Source: Bathymodiolus brooksi (Eukaryota; Mollusca; Bivalvia; Mytilida; Modiolidae). Taken from it: a stretch of DNA of 64,000 nucleotides. Made by a program: the position numbers and the translations under genes. Location of the stretch: the NCBI GenBank assembly GCA_963680875.1, contig OY804576.1, positions 80,047,668-80,111,667 of the forward strand. Reading direction: 5' to 3'. A model generated the notes under the pieces. It made no database searches. It had not been told where the DNA came from and saw only the letters and a list, made by a program, of their open reading frames with translations. This document shows positions 57,728 to 64,000 of this stretch, piece by piece (positions within the stretch are counted from its first letter, which is position 1; every line of letters starts with the position of its first letter).

Positions 57728-58820
57728 AACTTACAATCCACCCATTGTACTTTATTAATTTTATTAATTATTAATCTTGTAACAAAAAAAAGCCTGTGTA
57801 TAGTATCTAAATATAGTTTCGAATGTGTAAAGTTTTATACTTCGTGATTTTTTTACGTCAAGTTGCAACTGGACATTTTTGTTGACCTTACTCCTTTAGG
57901 AATATTTTTTTAAACTTTCTTTAAAAAAATCATTTTTGAAAAGATTTTTTCGTTTTTTAAGATAATCACATTTGATATGTATACTTTTTTGTGAAAATTT
58001 TGTAAAACAGCTGAAATAAAGCTTGTTTTTGGGGCATGCAGATGTTTTTCCTTCAGCATTACATTCTTTTCTTTCCAGGAACTCACCGATTTTTTCCCAT
58101 CAAGCATTCCTTTAATCAGAAATCGTTAATGAGGTCATAGAGTACGCTGACTCTGCTTCCGGGCCTACAAAAATTGGTCCGAAAAACGTATTTTTAGGGT
58201 TTTACTGAGAAAAATGTAAAAGACATACGAATATTTTGTAACGCGTTACATGAGCAAATTGTGCGTTAACGACGTTTTCTTCCAATAAATTCGTTTTCAA
58301 AAGCAAAATTAAACCTAATCTAATAAAATAAAACAATTATTCGTATAATTCCCTATACAAGCATATATCGGAAATCAAAATCTATCAATCTAAGAAAAAT
58401 CTACAATCGTTTAAATACTTATTTCATGTTCTATTTAGTCTAATTACACCTTATATAAGAATGCTGGATTCTGATTGGTTAATAACCGTGATATTTTTGT
58501 TTTTACAAATTCAGGCCCTGCATTGTGAATTTGCAGAATTTTTACTTCATGTAGGTGTGTTTGCATAAGATTTAACTTTTTTTCATGGTATTTGCAAAAT
58601 CGTATTTGCCGTTTTTACCACAGGCGCTCGTGGCACGGATTTACCACCCCCCCCCCCCCCCCCCCCCCCCCCCTTTTTTTCTAACTTTCTGTTTACAAAT
58701 TTATTTTCAACAAAATTTCTTTATTTCTTTATTATTTCATCTCTTTTTTTCTTATTTTAACTTGTTCGTGTCAATATTCATACAATCTTATGTTAACATC
58801 AAATTGCATGTGTCGACCCT

Positions 58821-58829
58821 ATATAGATA
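58821..58829. other. 9-bp target-site duplication, left
   Basis: ATATAGATA, identical to 59851-59859, immediately outside the MULE TIR. Confidence 0.95.
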
Positions 58830-59850
58830 GGCACAGGCTACGAATACGACGGAAACGTATTCGTAGTCTGGGTTCTACAAGTACGACGGGCGGAAGTTGT
58901 GACTAAATGATCAACCGGTTTCCAGACATGGACACCTATTTTATGGAAATAAATCACGTATTGCTAGCATCTAGAGGCTACGAATACGACGGATTTCTCG
59001 ATTTTCTTAATTCTATTGTTTTTATTTCATTAAATGACAATTTATTAATTTTTTATATAATTTTCTGTTTCTAGTTTATTTTTATTCCAATAAAATCTGA
59101 TGCATTGAAAAACTAGTCTTACAATACACGATTAAGCCCATGGATTTCACTGGTATGAGTACTTCTCAGAGTACAACTCTCACTTCCCAACACAAATTAT
59201 TTTCAAAATGGACGACGATGGTAGTGCGCTCCGTGTTGGAGCAAAGTATAAATCTTTTACAGATTTAGAGTGTGCCCTAAAAAAAATCCAGCAGGATAAC
59301 TACGTCCAACTTTATAAGCGTAGCTCAAGAAAGCTTGGTACGGGGTCCAAATATAAAAACATGGAAGTTGCAGAAAGTGCAGCGGGTCTTTTAATTTATA
59401 AGGAGTTGGATTATTCCTGTATTCATGGAGGGAAAAAAATTAGTTCCATTTCCAACGGTCAACGCCCAAACACAAGGTAAATCCACATATAATATACCTT
59501 AAATAAGCAAATGATCATCACTTTGATTGCAGTTCTTCATATTAAATTCGCAGCGATGTCTTCAATCATGTTCTGTATAGCAGCAAATACATGTTTCTAG
59601 AATGTTTAAGTCGTTACAATACTATCGTAACTTTATAGTATCACAGTAATAAATGTCTTAAAACAATATATTTAAGAAAACAAAAATCCGTCGTATTCGT
59701 AGCCTCTAGATGCTAGCAATACGTGATTAATTCCCGTAAAATAGGTGTCCATGTCCGGAAACCGGTTGATTATTTAGTCACAACTTCCACCCGTCGTACT
59801 TGTAGAACCCAGGCTACGAATACGTTTCCGTCGTATTCGTAGCCTGTGCC
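58830..59850. mobile_element. Mutator-like element (MULE), 1021 bp, complete ends
   Basis: Left TIR 58830-58996 and right TIR 59684-59850 are 167 bp each with about 7 mismatches (96% identity). They start GGCACAGGCTACGAATACG and are flanked by the exact 9-bp duplication ATATAGATA. Long TIRs plus a 9-bp duplication are the established hallmarks of Mutator-family elements. Each TIR repeats the word CTACGAATACGACGG at both its outer and inner ends, with a diverged CTACAAGTACGACGG between and an inverted CGTATTCGTAG near the outer end, giving the TIR its own hairpin. The interior carries one exon (59208-59477) and no catalytic domain, so it is non-autonomous. Confidence 0.93.
59208..59477 (+). 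CDS. FAR1/ZSWIM-type N-terminal domain exon inside MULE
   Basis: The exon starts at MDDDGSALRVGAKYKSF and runs 90 codons to a GTAAAT donor at 59478; read through, the ORF stops at 59480. Features are FTDLECALKKIQQDNYVQLY, a basic linker KRSSRKLGTGSKYK, then LDYSCIHGGKKISS and NGQRPNTR. The order of an FxxxxxLxxxLxxFQ-like helix, a K/R linker, Y-x-C-x-H-G-G-K and QRPNxR resembles the FAR1-like zinc-binding module found at the N-terminus of animal MULE transposases and of ZSWIM proteins derived from them. It would bind DNA. No acceptor or DDE domain follows inside the element, so it is either a deletion remnant of an autonomous MULE or a captured host exon. Family call is by eye. Confidence 0.6.
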
Positions 59851-59859
59851 ATATAGATA
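59851..59859. other. 9-bp target-site duplication, right
   Basis: ATATAGATA directly after the right TIR, matching 58821-58829. Confidence 0.95.
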
Positions 59860-60172
59860 CTAATAATCCACAAGGCATGCAACTCGGCAGGTTTAAAAAT
59901 CGTACCCCTGCTCGCTTCGAGTACATTTATTGCACCTTATTTCCATTATGTCATTCAAACTAGGACATGTATCCATTCCTAAAAGACGCATCTGTTTGCT
60001 CCTGTTTTTGTTTTGTGCATACGATAGCTCAGTTCTCCAGAATTTTAAGATTTTCACACATTTATTGCCAACTTTTTCGTATAAGGACCCACGGCTGACG
60101 GAAGTGACGTACACTGCATTAACTTCAACGATAGGGTCAGAAAAGTTCCAAAAATTTATTATTTAAAATTCG
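59860..60172. other. Spacer between MULE and LINE
   Basis: Unique-looking; the ORFs on both strands show no family resemblance. LINE similarity begins after the stop at 60164. Confidence 0.5.
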
Positions 60173-61398
60173 GAACAGGAAACAGGGGAAGCAATTGAAA
60201 ATGAAAATTTGACTCCATTAGCGACAGACATTGCCAACATTTCAATACAAATGAAAAATATAAATGACAGATTTGACCAAATTTCTACAGAATCAAAACA
60301 ATTTAAAGAAATAAACTCAGAACTGGAAAACCAGATTGTTCAATTAAAGGCATGTCTCAAAATAGAATAACAAAATTGCAAATCCCTGCAAGATGAAATT
60401 GTAATAAAAGATAAGAAAATCAAAATTCAGCAGGATGAAATAAAAAATCGTCAAACAACAGTAACCAAGTTATCAACGAAGCCCGCTCAAAAAACTATCA
60501 CAACATCTATAAGTCCATCAAATTCGTTTACGAGTGGTATTTCGTCAACCTCAACTCCGGTATCTAGGAAAAGTACAGTAGAACAATTAAAACCTAAACA
60601 GAAAATCAACTTAAACTAAGAAACAACCAAAAGAAAACAGGAAATGTACTCATCATTGGAAGCTCAATCACCAAAGACATCAACACAAAAACTTTAAAAG
60701 AGAACGTTACAGTAAATACAAATAGAGGTGATACAACTACGTCTCTCAAGAAACACATTGAAGATCTAGACTTAACACCGTTCAACACTGTTATATTACA
60801 GTTTGGAGGAAATGACGCTGACCGAGATATCGAAATTCACGATTTTAACAGAAACTATCTGAATATAATACAAGAAATTCAGAAATGTAATGAAGTGAAG
60901 CATATTGTTGTCGGTGGTATAGTACCTCGAACAAAGAAAAACACAGAAAAGTACAAGGAACTTAACAGTATATGTCGTCAAGAGAACATAGACTTTGTTA
61001 ACCATTCAGAGAACTTTCTGCTGAAGAATGGCAAAATTGTCAACGGACTGCTTTATTCAGATGGAGTACACTTAACTAAGGATGGAACCTCAATTCTTAT
61101 AAACAATATAAACGACAAAGTAGGAATCTTGAAACATGAAAATGACCAAAATGAAACTCCACCGAATGGTGCACCAAACAGAAACAAGAATGTACATGTT
61201 CGTCCTCCTCGTCGTCGTCCATGCTTTAACTGTGGAGAGAACAATCATTCACAAAATCAATGTCGATTTAATGCTAGACTTGAATGTTATCAATGCCACA
61301 GTCTTGGTCACAAAGCTAAACTTTGTTGGATGAACCCAAATCAATACAGTCACGAGCATCATTGGGAACATTATGATTACCTTCCGCATTGGTACTAG
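60173..61398 (+). pseudogene. LINE ORF1 with coiled coil, SGNH esterase and two CCHC zinc knuckles
   Basis: Reads from 60173 (EQETGEAIENENLTPLATDI) through a coiled coil to an in-frame TAA at 60368-60370. It continues as a Ser/Thr-rich linker and shifts frame near 60600. It then stays open through 61398. The SGNH domain has all family blocks: IIGSS with the nucleophile Ser at 60658-60666, GGND at 60805-60816, and SDGVHL with Asp and His at 61060-61071. Two C-x2-C-x4-H-x4-C knuckles follow at 61222-61263 and 61285-61326. CR1-type LINE ORF1 proteins with esterase domains are known; they bind element RNA, and the esterase role is unclear. The stop and frameshift make this copy non-functional. 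Confidence 0.85.
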
Positions 61399-61425
61399 GA
61401 AAACGGCGAAGAAGAGCAAGCCGAT

Positions 61426-61953
61426 TTGACTTCAATCAATCCATTTAATTTACTTTTAAATACTTTGTGTTCAAATTGTGAAAATGATTCTTTTGATTGC
61501 ATTTGTTGTATTTCTGTTAATTATATTACTAATTGTAAATCTTCCACTGAGGTCAGGTTAAATAGATCAAAATCAACATTAAGAAGTAAAAACCAGTCTC
61601 CTAGGTTTACTGATAAGAATGACTGTTCCCATGGTATGTCTGAGAAATGTCATGGCCATGCGGATACTTTTAGTCAAAATAAACATAATATTTATGGTTA
61701 TACAGATTCAAAAGGTCTTAAAATAACATGTCAAAATATTCAACATGTTCTACCAAAATTGGATGAAATCAAATATAATATTGTTAATATGAAAGATGAG
61801 TTTAAACCACATATATTAGGTATGTGTGAAACATTTTTAAATGAAGAAAAATGCAAAATGAATTCACGTGAATTGGATTTAGATAATTTTACATACAATA
61901 GAAAAGATAGAACAAACAAAAATGGGGGAGGCTGGATTGTGTATTTTCATGAT
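61426..61953 (+). pseudogene. LINE ORF2 N-terminus (AP endonuclease start), cut by insertion
   Basis: Open frame after ORF1. A low-complexity Cys-containing leader is followed by the first endonuclease motifs: LKITCQNIQHVLPKLDEIKY (N of motif I) and ILGMCETFLNE with the catalytic Glu at 61828-61830. It then breaks off at YFHDQWRI, where the TIR element at 61954 begins. The rest of ORF2, including RT, is absent beyond that element, so the LINE was truncated as well as interrupted. Confidence 0.8.
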
Positions 61954-63512
61954 CAGTGGCGGATTTAGAAGGGGGCGTGCGGGGCGTGCGCCCCCCCCCC
62001 CCCCTAAAATTCGCAAAGCATATGTCATACAACGTTAATTAAGCAGTTCAATAAATAACTTGTTCATGAATGGTTAATTCGTGACCTGTAGTAAAATATT
62101 CTTACACATTGTAAATACACGTTGGATGTGTTCGCTGATTCATATATGTATTCGCCGTCAGTAGTTCAAAGATTATTCCATTCTGATTGGTTCCGAGGTA
62201 CCAGACATCAACTATTTTCTCACGCTAATTAAACATTATTTCTGCAGTCAATTTTACAACTACATGTACACGTGCTATTTAGAAATTATAAAATGGACGA
62301 AAATTCTATGCCAAGAAAACAAGCAAGATTGGATACATTTCTTATTCCTCGACGAGACGAGAAAAGTCAAAGGTAAACTGAAAAGTAAATTCAATCAATA
62401 CTTCGAATAATTAATTTAACAATTGATCTCATTTATAAAACATACAACGAAAACCTATAACGAGAGAATCAGTTGATGAAACTGAGACAGTGTGTAGAAA
62501 CTTGAGTGTCCCAAGAAAATGGTCACTTCTCTTTAAATAATGGTTCAAATAGTTCTTGAATTCGAAATTCTGCAATTTCATATGAAAAAAAAAATATAAG
62601 TTTGATTTGTATACAAATACCCGAAAATGTTGCCTTTTACTTTTCAAGTAAAGATCAGTAAAAATACGCGTTGGTATATTGTACATTAAAATACAAATGT
62701 AACATATTAATAAAAAAAATAAAAAAATAGCGGCAATTTATTTGTAACAATCTCTGCATCTGCCCGAGGTATCTGCACAAGAAAGTGTGAACAAATCCTT
62801 TGTCCGTGTACGTTTATATTATTTATATCTACCAATGGATGTCTGTACAATTTTTTTACACATTTTTAACAAAAAATTCTGACTACAATTTATTTGTAAT
62901 AAATTAATATCTACAACTGCACATGAAAGTGTGAAAATAATCTCGACAAAATAGTTTATGCATATCTCACACCTGATTTCCGTAAACATATTTCTCGAGA
63001 ACTTTGATACATTTTTGTTGTTTGATCTTTTAGTGTAATGAGGTTTTTACGCCCGTTGCTCAAACACTTGATCTCCGTCCGTTCGTCCGTCCGTCTGTAA
63101 GATTTCTGCAATCCGCAACTCCCCTGACTGTAACCACGCAATTGATTGACTTAAACTATATAATGTACTTGAAATACATTGTAGTTGTGCACAATGGTTT
63201 TTAGAATTTTCATTGAAGGCCGAGTGGAGGGGGTAGGATGAGGATTCTGCAACCCGCAACTCCTAAATAACCACTCAATGGATTGAAGTGAAACTTAAAC
63301 TACAAATTTGACATACAATGTAGTTTGCTCATCACGGTTTTATTTTTAGAATTGGAGGTTAGGGGTAGGAGGGAGATTCTGTAATCTGCTTTTTTGGCGT
63401 AAAATCGCGAATTTTCACACGAAATACCCCAAAACTTTTCGCGCCTCCCTCCGCTCGGCGCAATTTGTTTAAGTACGCCCCCCCCTAACTTAAAATCCTG
63501 GATCCGCCCCTG
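61954..63512. mobile_element. 1.56-kb hAT-like TIR element
   Basis: Left end CAGTGGCGGATTTAGAAGGG, right end the inverse of CAGGGGCGGATCCAGGATTT; C/G-rich subterminal runs follow (14 C near 61990, 8 C near 63480). The ends equal those of the 93-bp element at 19298-19390. No clear target-site duplication. Holds one possible coding exon at 62293-62372 and two copies of a segment with TTCTGCAATCCGCAACTCC (about 63103-63121 and 63245-63263). hAT class is inferred from the CAGGGGCGGATCC terminus. Confidence 0.75.
62293..62372 (+). CDS. Possible first exon of a hAT-like transposase
   Basis: ATG at 62293 opens 26 codons, MDENSMPRKQARLDTFLIPR then RDEKSQ, plus two bases to a GTAAAC donor. A K-x-Q-x-x-L-x-x-F-(F/L) start, which looks like a PCNA-interacting box, is frequent at the N-terminus of some hAT transposases. 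No downstream exon is recognised in the element, so this is a remnant at best. Confidence 0.4.
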
Positions 63513-63563
63513 GTATGTACAATTAAAATGTCTCTATTTACAGTTAAAAGCAGCTGGTCATGT
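63513..63563 (-). mobile_element. 3' UTR of the window-end LINE
   Basis: Short 3' UTR on the minus strand with AACTGTAAATAGAGACATTT. It directly abuts the hAT-like element. Confidence 0.5.
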
Positions 63564-64000
63564 TCACATGTTGCTGACGAGTCCAGGCATACTGATGGTA
63601 AGTATGTGATGCCTGAACGACTCAACTGTTGGCTGGCTTCGCAACTCTGGTGGTAGAAAGTTCCAAGTTACGATGGTTCTTGGTAGGAATGAGTATGTGT
63701 GTGCATCTACTCTGGTGCTTATCTGCCGGATGTTATGGGCACAGGATCCTCTAGTTCTGGTGGTATTAATCTGAATGTACTGATGGAGTGATACTTCCAC
63801 CAGGTTGTTCATGATTGTGTAAAGCATTATTGATCTACTTCTGGTTCTACGTTCTTCTAGTGTGTCCCATTGTAGTTGTTGCAGCATTCTGGTAACAGAT
63901 CCTGGGTCTCTGCTGGAATAATCACCGGTGACAAATCTGGCGGCTTGTCGTTGTACCCGTTCCAGTGCGTAGATCTGTTGGAGCGTGTACGGATCCCAAA
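63564..64000 (-). pseudogene. LINE RT C-terminus, continues beyond window
   Basis: Open on the minus strand from the window edge: LQQIYALERVQRQAARFVTG, DYSSRDPGSVTRMLQQLQWD, TLEERRTRSRSIMLYTIMNN, then SFLPRTIVTWNFLPPELRSQ and a stop at 63566-63564. This is the post-RT thumb/C-terminal region common to CR1/jockey-type LINEs (compare RAARFIKHDY in the 9295 element). Intact as far as visible; the catalytic part lies outside. Confidence 0.85.

Larger units (their letters stand above)
57332..58829. other. Region between MITE and MULE
   Basis: Holds the foldback at 57619-57727, a repeat at 58445-58620 related to 42700-42845, and a run of 27 C at 58647-58673. The proline-rich ORF across the C-run is an artefact. 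No gene seen. Confidence 0.55.

Noticed and set aside
58585..58830. ORF with a poly-proline run
   Set aside because: Produced by the 27-C homopolymer; no other protein-like feature.

Overview
The window is AT-rich, intron-rich animal nuclear DNA, most likely from a bivalve mollusc and possibly a mussel relative. This rests on spliced animal genes (a nucleoside transporter, a cilium basal-body coiled-coil protein and the first exon of a nucleolar WD40 protein) and on a repeat landscape I associate with bivalves: tRNA-derived SINEs with a GGTTTCCTCCACC core, elements ending in a GGCTCAG hairpin, and a 'GAGCACCTGAG' repeat. The species call is inference. No bacterial operon, CRISPR array, rRNA or functional tRNA gene was seen.

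Layout. 1-2180: 3' part of a CR1/L2-like LINE (+). 2602-2784: first coding exon of WDR43 (-), whose remaining exons lie outside the window. 2785-6723: spacer between WDR43 and the divergent transporter gene, holding foldback sequences. 6724-29579: complete 13-exon SLC29 (equilibrative nucleoside transporter) gene (+), 459 aa by my splicing; its introns hold two LINEs, many SINEs, a Helitron-like element and several MITEs. 29580-35903: intergenic, with a hAT-like element and a MITE whose interior has become a 41-bp x 35 minisatellite. 35904-55259: complete 11-exon BBOF1 gene (-), 510 aa by my splicing, tail-to-tail with SLC29; its introns hold a 171-bp tandem array inside a TIR element, Helitron-like copies and three hairpin foldbacks. 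55260-58829: upstream of BBOF1, with a Tc1/mariner-like MITE. 58830-59850: a structurally complete Mutator-like element (167-bp TIRs, exact 9-bp target duplication) carrying one FAR1/ZSWIM-like exon. 60173-61953: LINE fragment with an SGNH-esterase plus zinc-knuckle ORF1. 61954-63512: hAT-like element cutting that LINE. 63564-64000: 3' end of another LINE (-), running off the window.

The three host genes have unrelated jobs: ribosome biogenesis, nucleoside uptake and ciliary basal-body orientation. They are neighbours and not a pathway. Exon joins were made by hand; every join keeps frame, uses GT-AG, and both complete genes give uninterrupted products of the expected family length. The most novel material is in the mobile DNA: the exon-bearing MULE, the minisatellite born inside a MITE, repeated decoy 3' splice sites in front of a transporter exon with a 3-kb MITE-bounded insertion in one of them, and a partial BBOF1 exon duplication flanking a SINE.
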